From contig JAKSZT010037307.1 in the NCBI GenBank assembly GCA_026826555.1, positions 829,371 through 893,370 of the forward strand: a stretch of 64,000 nt of DNA, given 5' to 3'. Below the pieces are notes generated by a model that saw nothing but the letters and a program-made list of their open reading frames with translations, had not been told where the DNA came from and did not search any database. The stretch comes from Tolypeutes matacus (lineage: Eukaryota; Chordata; Mammalia; Cingulata; Chlamyphoridae). The position numbers and the translations under genes are program-made. Below are positions 35,564 to 47,020 of this stretch, one piece after another (position 1 is the stretch's first letter; every line of letters begins with the position of its first letter).

Positions 35564-36073
35564 TGTATTAGTCAGCCAAAGGGGTGCTAATGTGAAATAC
35601 CAAAAATGGGTTGGTCTTTGTAAAGGGTATTTATTTGGGGTAGAAGTCCACAGATATCAGGCCATAAAGCGTTAAGTTTCTTCTCTCACCACAGTCCATT
35701 GCCACGTGTTAGAGCAAGACAGCTGCCGGCTTTTGCCAGGGTTCAGGCTTCTGGGGTTCCTCTCTTCCCGGGGCTGTGTTTCTCTCTGGGCTTAGCTCCT
35801 GTTTCCTCCACAAAGTCAGCTGTAGACGATCAGGCGAATGGCTTGCTTCTCTTCTCCTGGGGCTTTCTTTCCAACATCAAAACTGCTTCTCAAAAGACTG
35901 CTGCTCAAAACTGTTCTTGCCATGCCTTTTATATTTGATTCCCCACCCACCAAGGGGTGGGGCTCAATGCCCTAATCATAAGCTAATCATGCCCAGATTA
36001 ACAGATCAGTTTACAAGCATGATCCAATTATATTTTTTGAATTCATAATACATCAAATTGGCCAACGGTTACA
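35564..36073 (-). mobile_element. Solo ERV LTR, sense to DOCK3
   Basis: Begins TGTATTAGTCAGCC and ends GGTTACA on the plus strand, with exact 5-bp duplications CTCAT at 35559-35563 and 36074-36078. Read on the minus strand it has a TATAAAAG box (35926-35933) and an AATAAA signal (35630-35635) about 295 bp apart, the U3-R-U5 order of an LTR. Shares its whole length with 51779-52324. No internal viral genes are present: a recombination-derived solo LTR. Confidence 0.9.
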
Positions 36074-37100
36074 CTCATCATTACTTTTTATGAATTTGAA
36101 TTTTAGAACCTTACTGGATATCTTTATTTCTTATGCCACCTGATCCACTCTCTATTATCCTTTTCTTTCAGTCTGCAGAAATCCCTTTAGCATTGCTTGT
36201 AGGGCAGGTCTAGTAGTGATAGACTCTCTTAGCTTTGGTTTATCTGCTAATGTTGTAATCCCACCCTCATTTTTTTGAAAGACAATGTCATCAGATATAA
36301 AATTCTTAGTTGGCAATTTTTTTCCAGCACTTTAAGTATTTTGAATCAGTGGCCTCCATGATTTTCCAGAAATTGGCACTTAATATCATTGAGGATAGCT
36401 TGTTTCTCTCTTGCAGCTTTCAAAACAATCTTCTTGCCATTGGCACTTGACAGTTTTACTACAATATTTCTGGACATGGTTCTCTTTAAGTTTATCCTTT
36501 TTGGGTTGCTTGACCATCTTGTATGTGCATATTCATGTTTTTCATTAAATCTGGGAAGTTTTCTGCTGTTATTTCTTTGAATATCTTTTCTGTCCTTTTG
36601 TTTTTTCTCCTTCTGGGACTCTCATAACATATGTATTGCTATGCTTGATGGACTCCCACAGATCTCTTAGGTTCTGCTCACTTCTTGAAACATATTTTTT
36701 CTTTCTGCTCTTCAGTCTGAATTATTTCAATTGTCTCATCTTCGAGTTCACTGATTCTTTCTTCTCTCAACTTCAATATTCTATTGAAACCCTCCAGGGA
36801 ATTTTTCATTTCAGTTAATGTGGTTATCAACTCCAGTATTTCTGTTTGGGTCCTTTTAAATTTTTTTTTTTTTTATCACTTTATTAAGATTCTCATATTG
36901 TTCACTAGTTGTCTTTCTGATATCCTTTAATTCTTTCCCTGTGTTTTCCTTTATCTCCTTGAGAATAATGAGGATCATTTTTCTGAAATCTTTGTCCAGT
37001 AGGTCCAAAGAGTGGTTATCTCTATGGATGATTTCTGGATTTTTATCTTGTTCCTTTAGATGGGCCATCATTTCCTGTTTCTTTGTCTTGTAATTATTTT

Positions 37101-37296
37101 TTTTAATTTATTTTTTATTTTTTTTAAGATTTTTATTTATTTATTCATTTATCCCCCCCTTGCTGCTTGTGCTCGCTGGGTCAGCTAACCACGCCGTGCG
37201 GGCGGGCTTGCCTTCACCAGGAGGCCCCGGGAACCGAACCTGGGGCCTCCCATATGGTAAACAGGAGCCCTACTGATTGAGCCACAGCCGCTTCCC
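37101..37296 (-). mobile_element. DAS SINE monomer with GC-rich body
   Basis: Reverse monomer with the 17-bp duplication TGTCTTGTAATTATTTT at 37084 and 37297. Inserted in the L1 near ORF1. Confidence 0.94.
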
Positions 37297-37344
37297 TGTC
37301 TTGTAATTATTTTGTTGCATACTTTACATTTCATTTTAACATAT

Positions 37345-38880
37345 TTTTTTAAGGGTTCAGTTCCAGCTGATTTTGTTTCCTTCTCAAAAACAGTTATTTA
37401 CAGAAGGTATATATCAACAATCTGACAGGCAGTGAACGTGACATGATTAGCTGGCAGGATTTTTCCCCCAACATTGTTTTAGTGGCCTTGAATTTTAAGA
37501 CAAATATTCTACATGGCATATTGCACAGGATGGATGGCAAGAAAAAAAGTTTAAAAACAAAAACCCTTAATGGAAGTGCCTTAAAAAGGCAGGCATCCTA
37601 GTGCCTGTCATGTTATATTAAACATACATACACACAAACTTTTTGCTTATTATTATACAGACTTAAATGTACAAAGATGTTTTCCACTTTTTTAAATCTT
37701 CAAACACAACAGCTATAATTCTGAACACATACGCTATCATCATGCCATAAGACTAAAACAATTATATTTAGTGGCAAGTAGAAAGGATTTAATAGTCAAA
37801 TACAAGAATGAGAAATGCAGTACATACCGTCACAAACTCAAATCGGCATTTAGATAGCAGGTTTTTGCTCACTTTAAAAAGTGCAAAAAATATGTGGTTT
37901 ACAAGTTAAAGCTACAGGATCTCTTTTTGCTGTAAATGCACCAGTTTTAAAGCCTCTGAACAGAATAGTATTTCATTTAAAATTTAGTTTTTCTTTTACT
38001 TTTCCTTCCTCCCTTTCTTTTCGTTTTCTTACTTTTAAAAAATTTGCTAGCTGTTGTTACCTACGCCATTTTATGTCTTCTTCACTGAAGGGGTAGAGTT
38101 TTAACTTTTAATTTTTTATATTTAAATGGAGACTTTTGACACTTAAAAACAAAACAAAAAAAAGACAAGACAGATGAAAACATCTGATTATTTTCTCAGT
38201 GTATTTTTGTAAAAAAAAAAAATATATATATATATATATAAAGGGGGTGTTGATTGGTGTAAACTGCTATTTGGATTTTCTGATTTTATAATAGAGCGGC
38301 TGGTTAATATCTCACACAGTTTAAAAAAATCAGCCCCTAATTTCTCCAAGTGTACATTTCAAATCTGCAGGCTTCTTAAAGTGACAGCATCTCTTAATCT
38401 GCCACCAGTGTCCACCCTTCGACCCGAGTACTATAAAAAGGGGAGGAGAATTAGCTAAACACTACGCTTTTAAGAAAAACAAAATTTTAAATGAAATTAT
38501 TTTAATATTTAATGTGTTAATTCTGAGTTTTAGCCCCTCAGTTTTTGTTCCTTAAATGAGTATCCAGCTAGTGATTTAAGATAGATTTCCTTGAATGTCA
38601 GGAACTAACAACAACAACAACAACAAACAGTTCAATGCAAAAAACACCTTTCACAGTTTGCAAATTTTGCTCTGGTGCTCTTCTTCAGAGTTTAGTCCTC
38701 CTATGAAGAGGCTCAAACCAAGGTGAACATAAAGTTAATATCCTTTCCATCTTTTCTGAGCATGTGTCTTCTCTTGGGCTTGTGCTTGCTGGTAGCCTTA
38801 GGAATTCCTGCACATACAGCAATTCGAATGGCCCCTCTACTTCTTCTGAAAGAGAGGCTCTCCTCATCCTGGGTTTCTAT
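37345..38880 (-). other. Unrecognised 1.5-kb block inside the old L1
   Basis: This stretch has no L1 similarity that I recognise, yet lies between the L1 5' region and ORF1 on the minus strand. It has a GTT triplet run near 38610-38630 (minus), an A/TA microsatellite at 38209-38240, and a frame near 38870-38690 containing RRSRGAIRIAVCAGIPK and KHKPKRRHMLRKDGKD before a stop. It looks like the end of a coding region plus a 3' UTR, so a processed pseudogene is the best guess, but I cannot name a parent gene. A long L1 5' UTR is the alternative. Confidence 0.4.
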
Positions 38881-39330
38881 TTTATGACCTAAAGCAGGTA
38901 ATCCTTTGCCCCAGGGAGCTTTTACTTAATCGCTTTTTATACTGCTTTAGCTGCCACAAGTTGCTTCTGGTTGCGTGGCCAGTTCTGGTAGGGTGAGACA
39001 GAGACAAGCTTCCTGGCACTGCAGTAGTTACATAGGAGTTACTCTGGTCCCTCCAGAACAGGACCAGGGAGCCACAATGGGAGCACAACCTGGCTCCACA
39101 CCATGCCCGTGAGGAGAGAGGGCCAGCAAGGGCAGACGAGCTTCTACTGTTTTTAAAGCTGTGTTTTCTTGATTCGGCACTCAGCTAGTTACTGAAATCC
39201 TTTAAATATTTCCTGTAGTTTTGAGGCAGATGGCTCTGCCAGTTTTTGCTAGTTGTTCAAAAATTCTTTGGAGGAATGGTACCCTGGAGCATCTTACGTT
39301 GCCATCTTGGTCCAGGAAGCTTTCCCAAAG

Positions 39331-42300
39331 ATATATTTTTAAGCTGTGTTTGATATTGAAAAAGGATATATATTGTTTTAGACTCCATTCACTAATTCTT
39401 TTAATTTGAAAATGGAATTTTACATTATATTCTCAAAATAGTGCTGTATTTTTACAGTTATGAAGATGGTTACTGAATAACATTCAAAATGAAAAACAGA
39501 TTACCATTTTTTTTCTACTTTTTGAAATTGAAACATGTTTATTACTGAAGGATATAAAAATGTCTGACACATTTGAAAGTGTAATAGTTCATTCTATGTA
39601 GCTTGGATTGCAGTAATCCAAACTATCAAATGAATAGGATAATTATTAATACCCAAATACCTAGAAGATGAAAAGCTAGTTATGAGAGAACCAAACACTA
39701 TCCAGATGGGCTATATACAAGAGCACTGGACTTTTCTCTTGGCTCTGGCTGAGTAAATAAAAGGAAGATGTCTCAGATCTGATTTATGGTATTTTACAAG
39801 CGGCTGGGTAGAGGCTGTTACCGACAATGTTGTACATGCTACTCAGAACTCTCAGGTGCAAGCATCTGAGGTCAATAAAAATAAGACAATAATTAGCACA
39901 AAAATATTTTAAATAAAATTTTCATTTATGAGTTCCATTAATTTCAACATAAAATTTGGATGTAAAAGCTGTCTCATTAAATATAAGTGCATGATAAAGA
40001 CAGTTAACAGAGTTATTAAAAAATATGCTCTTCAAGGCTAAATACCAAGTGTGGTTATCAATGTTAAACACTCACAAGACCTGTAAAATCAAGGTAGGAA
40101 GAGGTGTAACTCACCCACCATTCATCTAGGGAGTATGGTTTAAATCCCAACTACATGGGATTTACTGACTGTACCAAACCCTCCAATCCTATATTAACTA
40201 GGAAGTTAGTTCACAGGTACATGGGGATAGAGAGGCAAGTGAGGATAGTGATCAACATCCATTTAGGCTCAAGTACTGATGGTTCCATTTGAAACATGAA
40301 AAAGTCAATTTACTTCCCTATTCCTGGTGTACAATCTTTCTGTAGGGATAAAAGCATTTACAAATATAAAATAAGCCAATTTATTCATTCTTAAGCTGCA
40401 GAAAAGCAAGCAATATTTAAACACATGATATCATTATAGTAATAATCAAGTTCAATTCTTAACTTCAAGAAATCACTACCTAAAACCCTATTTTGGAATG
40501 TCTTTTGAAGAATATAAATAAACATAGAAAATAAACTCCAACTGATGCAAGGAAAACAATGCAAGTTCATTTACAATGCAAGTAAATATTTAAATATTGT
40601 ATTATTTAAATACAATGGTAAAAACCTTTAAATAGTCATTTATTTATATAACAAATAATTATTGACACCTTCATATTTGCCAGGCATGGTGTGAGGCACT
40701 GGGATTCTAGAAGCGAGTCAATACACATATACATGCTCTCACATGTGTGTACACACAGCCATTGCTTATCATGAAAGTCATCAATATCCTCACTGTATTG
40801 GCATTCACATAAGTATGAAACACCTCCCTCTTGGATAGAATTCTTCCTTTAAGACAAAGTCCTAGAATTTAACAAGGTCAGGGGGAAAAAAGGCTTCACA
40901 GAAAACAGGGTTGTGCAATGGATAATGTGAATGCAATCTGGCTCTGAAGTCTGCTGGGCAAAGAGCCCTGCAAACTGCTCAGTGTGTAAGGTCTCCTTTA
41001 CCCAATGCTAAAGTAAGCTAACAGGGGGGCATTAACCATTGTGGTAGATGAATTTTCTTGGATTTACTCTGAGACTCTGCAGCACTTATGCCAATATGAA
41101 AAAATTCCTTTAAACCACAGGAGAAACCCGAAGTCTTAGTTAATGAGAAAACAGTTTCCTCAAAATTGTTTCATATATATTTCATGTAATTTCATAAAGT
41201 AAAACACGAAAATCCTGGCTAAGATAATCTTGTACAAAAATCTCATGTGCTTTGTAAAAAATTCCTCAAATCCTATTTGATACCCTTTAAAAAATATCCA
41301 GTGCAATTGTACAAAAGGGAGGTAAGACAGTAGTATATTTAGCAGCTTTGTGCCTTCCCACATCATGAGTGCTACATGTACCTTTAATTTATAAAGCTAG
41401 AGTTGTAACTTAGGCCTCTGAGCCCATATAGATAATGAAAATGCTGCTAAATAAAATTATTTACTGTAATTACATACCAATACCTATCATAATTAAGTTA
41501 ACTTTTCAAGAGACAAGGACTGCACTCATCACATTTAAGGACAGTACACACATGCAGCTCTATTTCCACAATGCCAAGGAATAAGGTATCAATGATTTCT
41601 TTTGCTGTTTTGCCAGATAATATTAGTGAATCAGAATCTAGAAACATCCTGAGGTCACTGAAATCACTAATCATTGTGGTCAGATGGGTGTGTCATCTTT
41701 TTCTAATTCTGTTCAGAAACGAGGCCCCACAGCCTTCCCACAGAACCACCTAAGGGATCTGATGCTCTTATTTCAGAAGCTCTCCCCTAATATTCTAACC
41801 TAAATTTCATTAACTTCAATTTAGATTCTTTCCCCTATTCTTTCCCAATTGAAAAGAATGCTTTCTTTCCCTAGACAAAATCATCTCAACTTCCTTACCT
41901 ATGTTCATGGGTCTGCTTTTCCTATTCTTTCTTCCTGCATTAACTCCTAAGCCTTGAATGCTCAGAGACATATCATTTTAGCTTAACTAGATTTATAAAT
42001 TAACTTTCAAGACATCTGGGACATTTTCAATAAAAGCTACTCCTGTGAACATGTTTTCTGGCTCTGCATTATCATAGATTTATCAGCTCCCCAGATAAAT
42101 CCCAATTTGTGCTTAAGAGGCACACTATAAACTTCAAGACATCTCACTGGATCTGTCAATCATGCACCACACACAAGGGCAGTGTGAAACCATCAGAACT
42201 CCCTGCACTGAATGGGTTCTGATATATCTTGGTATCAATGAAGCAGATCAAAGAATTCATGATAGTCAAAACACAAACTTGTTTTCTTCTTCAACAAATA

Positions 42301-42959
42301 AAGTAACTCAAGTAAGTAAATAAATTTGGGCAGCTAGTGTTTTTATTGGGTAAAAAAAAGTTAATCAGAATCTTCTTGAAAAATATACAACAATATGGTT
42401 ATTGTGAGGCTCAGCACTTTCCAAAAAGCAGGTTACCAAGTCATCTCTAAGCTAGTGGGTTCATGAAATCAGAGAACATGAATGACAGCAAGGACATATG
42501 AAAAAAAATAAATTACAGCTCTCATGAGGAAAAGACCCTTCATGTGTTATTTGGAAGAGAAGAACTATTTAGAAACAGCAAAGCTGTACATTTGGTGGAT
42601 GCCTCTAAGAGAAACTACATTTACACAGGAGAAAAATTCCCAGTGACCTTGGATAAAAATAGTAAGAAAGACTATTCTTGGATTTTAAGTGTCTACTATA
42701 TGAAATATTTAATAAAATCTATATTAGTAAAAGGTACTTAATTATATTTCTTTAATTAAAAATCAATTAAGAACTGTAGCTGATTTTCAGTTTTCTTTAA
42801 ATATTTCATTAAAACCTGACAGAAACATAAATCAAGTCCTATTCTCCCCAGCTTGTAGGAAAATAAGACATAAATGCTCGTTGCCAGGGTGACAATATCC
42901 ACATAGCAGGCCTCTGGTTAGAGTCAACAGCAGAGAAGGGAAAGAGAATTTGCACATAC
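39331..42959. other. Unique intronic sequence before the 43.0-kb exon
   Basis: Mostly AT-rich unique sequence. An L2/MIR-like scrap ('tgccaggcatggtgtgaggc') lies near 40680. No exon or RNA gene recognised. Confidence 0.45.
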
Positions 42960-43041
42960 TGTAAAAAGGGCACACATTCGTTCTATCTTCTCTGGGTTCC
43001 TTGGCCCACCATTCTTGTTCAGTCTCACCAGAAACCGTTCA
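42960..43041 (-). CDS. DOCK3: DOCK3 coding exon (first of four seen)
   Basis: On the minus strand a pyrimidine-rich tract ending CATTTCAG precedes the exon and GTATGT follows it. The 82-nt exon enters in phase (one base completes a codon) and then encodes 27 residues, starting ERFLVRLNKNG and ending ERMCALFT, with an intact last codon so the next exon starts in frame 0. The sequence resembles the DOCK3/DOCK4 segment between the N-terminal SH3 region and DHR-1, a helical scaffold part. No stop occurs in the frame. The upstream partner exon is not in the window or was not found. Confidence rests on the exact phase match with the exon at 28323 and the family similarity. Confidence 0.88.
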
Positions 43042-43964
43042 CTGAAATGTAGGAGAGAGAGAGACAGAGAAATATAAGGGACCACACACTCCAGCATAAA
43101 TAAAATGGGCATATATAAAGAAACCCTAAACACTTATAGAACTGCTTACAATAACAGTCAAGGCCAAAAGCAAATGTCTAGTGGCAGGACACCCTATCTT
43201 TCATGCCAAGCAACATGCAATGGACACTACAAACTACTTGAAAGATGTTGCTGTTTCCTTGCCAGCTATGTGAGCCTTACTTCCCTGCAGGTGTGTGATC
43301 CCCAAAGGTAGTGATGAGGACTGGACCTTATATTTCTCCCAGATATCTCAAAAGTACCTAGCACATGCCAAACCCATAATAGGCATATATTCTTTGATGT
43401 GAACGCTCATATCATCATTCAAATATTCATCATACTAGATCCAAAAGAATCTATATTACCCAATTTCTATCTTCCTATATAACTCTTGAGAACCACTTTA
43501 GGGGCAAGAAGAAAATCGATACAGGAATCCATAAAAATTTGAGTTTTGAAAAAGACAAAGAGAAATAAAGTATTATAGCTAAAGTCAAACTCAGAACTTA
43601 AGAAAGCCATTAGAATGGTTTAATCCTCAAATAATATAATTTCTGAAAGAAATCAATGGACTAAAAAAAAAAAAAAACTCTTTAGAAATAGTGTTTGTAA
43701 GTGTGTAACCTGAGAAACAGTGTATGCTCCCTCATCTCCTTTGTTCCTAGGATCTCATTCCTATCTCTTCATCTCAAGGTTCCCTACTAACTGCAATAGG
43801 AAAACTGAACCGTGGCAAAGACAAGTATGTGATTCTAAAATTTACTTCTCTTGTGCCTCCAACTGCATATTCACTGACTACATATGGTATCTGTAAAAGG
43901 GCTGATATTAAAATATTGTACTAGAATTATAAGATATATTACAACCAATAAAGGTTGATTAGTT
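43042..43964. other. Intron just upstream of the 43.0-kb exon
   Basis: On the minus strand this leads into the exon with a CT-rich tract (about 43042-43075). No repeat recognised. Confidence 0.5.
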
Positions 43965-44640
43965 TGTTCATGCATTCATTCGTTCATTCATTCAACAAAT
44001 AGTTATTCAGTTCCAACTGTGTGCTAAATATGGGAATACAATAGCGAACAGGATATACAAGGTACTTGTGTCTTCATAGAGCTTATGGTCCTGGCAGGCA
44101 GTTAAATATGCAGAAATGAAGCTCAGAAAAGATTTGGGCCAGATATAATTTTAAGATAATTCAGCCAGGGTAGTGGATGAAAATAAGCAGGAAATATATA
44201 CAGATCGAGAGGAATAAGAGGTTTTGGTAAGATTTCTGAGGAACACTGATATTTAAGGAATAGACAGAAGAATTACCAAAATAGACACATAGGGAAAAAA
44301 AGAAAGAAGGAAAAATAAGGAAGATGGTGGGTGCTATATTCGTAAAAGGAAAAGTGTCTGCAAGAGGGGAGAGGGGTCAATGAGGTCCAAGGCCACTGAG
44401 GGTCACATGAAACAAGAATGAAACTGTGTCCACTGGATGTCAGAACAGAGATCACTGGTAATTCTGGGAAGAATTTTTTTAGTGGAATGGTAAACAAAGA
44501 GGCCAGTGTTAGGAGTAAGAAGTGAGGCAGGAGAACAGTAAGTCTAGACCACTCTTGAAAGAATGGTTGTTAAGAGGTGGACGTGATGCACTTTTACTTT
44601 AATAGGCTTGTGGGGTTGAGGGAGGTCTTTGTTAAAAGAC
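43965..44640 (-). mobile_element. L2 LINE relic
   Basis: Starts with 'cattcattcaacaaatagtt' and 'actgtgtgctaaatatggga', typical of the reverse L2 3' end, continuing with 'tagagcttatggtcctggca'. The part beyond about 44170 is more diverged and less certain. Confidence 0.65.
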
Positions 44641-45945
44641 AGGATAACCCACAAATATACAGGCAATTAATTCTGAACAAAGGTATCAAGTTAATTCAAT
44701 GAGGGAAGCATAGTAGTTTTGACAAATGGTGCTGACCAATCCATATACAAAAAGTACATTTAACTTTGTCTACAAAAAATAACTTGGATCACAAACAATG
44801 TAAGAGATAAAACTATAAACCAACAAGAAAAAAACACAGGGAAAAATGAAGACAAGTATTTTATGTATCTCGTTCACATAAATCTTTATGTCCCTGGATT
44901 ATTAAGCAAATATCATTAACCACAAAAACATGATAAACAGCACTTTATCAAAATTAAAGCCATTTGCTCTTTGAAAGACATTGCTAAAAAAATAAAAAGA
45001 CAAGCCACATACTGGGAAAATATATTTACAAAACATTTAACTAAGAACAAATTTATACCCAGAATGAAAAACTCTCAGAACTCAGTAAGAAGAAGAAACA
45101 ACTTAATTTAAAAGTGGGCAAAAGATATGAACAGGCCCTTCACCAAAGAATATACAGGGATGGTGTATAAGCACAAGAAAACTTCATTAGTTATTAGGGA
45201 AATGCAAATTAAAAACAGAGTAAGATACCACTACATACCTATCAGAATGCTAAAATTAAAGACTGATCATAACAAGGGTTGGCAAGAAGGTGGAGCAACT
45301 AAAACTTGCACACACTGTTGGTGGGAATGCAATTTGGTACTGCCACTTTGGAAAACAGCTTGGTAGCATCTTATAAAGTTAAACATACATTTAACTGTAT
45401 ATGACCTAACAATTCCACCCCTAGGCATTTACTCGGAGAAATGAAAACATATGTTCACACAAAGACCTGTACCTGAATGTTTATGGCAGCCTTTTATTCA
45501 TAATAGCCCAAAACTGTAAAGAACCCAAAAGTCCATCATCAGGTGAATGAATAAAGAAATTGTGGTATATCTCTTTGATGGAATACTACTTCATGATAAT
45601 TCCAAACTACTGAGATATATAATAATATGGATGATTCTCAAAAGTATTATGCTAAGTGAAGTGGCCAATTACAAAAGACTGTATTGTCTTCATTTTTATG
45701 ACATTCTAGAAAATGGAAAACTATAAGGAGAGAAATCAAACCAAGAGTCATCATGCTGAGAATATGGGGCGGGGTTGGACTGCAAAGGTGCATGAGGGAA
45801 CTTTCTGAGGGTGATAAGTTATATTTCTTTACTGTGGTGGTTTCACAACTGTATACATTTGTCAAAACTTACCGAATTGTACATTAAGGAAGGTGAATTT
45901 TAGTTTACGTAGATTATAGTTCAACACCCGACTTTACAAAAAGAT
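44641..45945 (+). mobile_element. L1 3'-half fragment
   Basis: Diverged L1 ORF2 end and 3' UTR: 'ttttgacaaatggtgctgac', 'aggcccttcaccaaagaata', 'gttggtgggaatgcaatttg', 'tggaatactacttcatgata'. No intact frame. Confidence 0.85.
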
Positions 45946-46354
45946 GGGATACACCTAGCAGGACAGTATTATCTGAGAGAAATTGAGGGAGCAGGGAAAT
46001 AAAGCAGTAAAGGAAAATCGCTGAGGAGGTAGGAAATGATAGACTCCAGAGAGAAAAAGTTAAGAGTAAAGGAGGAAACAATAGGTATAGATGCAAATAA
46101 GTTTTTAGTTTTAGTACTGGAAAGTTGAGGCTTATCATAAAGACAGGAAATAAGAACATCAAAGTAAATAAGACAAAAAAAACAACCCAAAGAGATAAGA
46201 CATCCAAACGTATCAGGAGACATTCTCAAGGCCATTTGAAAAGAAATGTAATAGGGAAAGTAGAAAAGATGCCTGTCACATGGACAAGTGAAAATAGCAA
46301 AAAAAGTGACAGTATAGTTTGAATTTTTATAAATCTCTCCCATCTCCTTCACCA
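45946..46354. other. Unique intronic sequence
   Basis: A-rich. No element recognised. The antisense frames 45914-46355 have no support. Confidence 0.4.
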
Positions 46355-46515
46355 CTGCTAGTGGAGGCCACCACTGGATCTTAGCTTGGATTATTACAAC
46401 AGCTTCCCAGCTGATTGTCTCTACTTCCCTCTGTGCTGTTCCATAACCTATCCTTCAAAGAGACTGATCCTATTCAAATGTGAATCAGATTATACAACTT
46501 TCCATCTGAAACCTT
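46355..46515 (+). mobile_element. L2 LINE, upstream piece
   Basis: 'gattattacaacagcttccc', 'tctacttccctctgtgctgt' and 'tccatctgaaaccttcttat' belong to an L2 whose continuation resumes at 48306 after an L1 block. Confidence 0.65.
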
Positions 46516-47020
46516 CTTATATGCTCAATTGATTAGTTTTTTTTGAAACTGAGGTGAAATTCACATAATATACAATTAACCATTTTAAGCTGTACATTCC
46601 GTGGTATTTAGTGTATTCACAAAGTTGTGCTTCTATCAGCTCTCTCTAGTTTCAAAACACTCCACACCCATTAAGTAATCACTCCCAATTCCTCCCTTCC
46701 CCCATCTTCTGATAACCTCTAATATGCTTTCTGTCTCTAATAATATGCCTATTCTGGAAATTTCGTATAAAATGAATCATATAGTATGCGACCTTTTGAG
46801 TCTGGCTTTTCTCACTTATCACAATGTCTCCAAGGTTCATCTAAGTTATAGCATATATAAGTACTTCATTCAATTTCATGGCTGAATTATATTCCATTGT
46901 ATGTGGCATATACATATATGCCACAATTTGTTTATCCATTCATCTGTCGAAGGACATCTGGGTTGTTTCCACATTTTGGCTATTATGAATAATGCTACGA
47001 TAAACATTCATGTACAAGTG
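46516..47020 (-). mobile_element. L1 3' region, reverse
   Basis: Reverse L1 3' UTR text: 'accattttaagctgtacatt', 'ctattctggaaatttcgtat', 'gctgaattatattccattgt', 'ttggctattatgaataatgc'. Stops abruptly near 47020, where plus-strand L1 begins. Confidence 0.85.

Larger units (their letters stand above)
29655..39330 (-). mobile_element. Old L1 (L1M-like), much interrupted
   Basis: Read on the minus strand, 5' region about 38880-39330 (starting with GACCAAGATGGCAACG), ORF1-derived sequence about 36100-37080, ORF2-derived sequence about 31250-34900, and 3' region about 29655-31250. ORF1 relics include KELKDIRKTTSEQYENLNK. ORF2 relics include [15 protein letters not shown], the RT neighbourhood KGIQIGMEEAKMSLL and ENPEKSTRKLLELINEFSK. 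In the fingers motif FADD the sequence reads LTND, so it is inactive. Interruptions are DAS SINEs at 29891, 30840, 33560, 34026, 35249 and 37101, a solo LTR at 35564, and an unrecognised block at about 37345-38880. Stops and frameshifts are throughout. Confidence 0.82.

Noticed and set aside
40095..40200. tRNA-like or SINE remnant around 'ggtttaaatcccaactacat'
   Set aside because: A weak B-box resemblance only; no head, tail or duplication.
45914..46355. Two overlapping antisense frames of 97 and 128 residues
   Set aside because: Composition is Leu/Phe/Ser-rich, the reverse of A-rich intron; no splice borders or homology.
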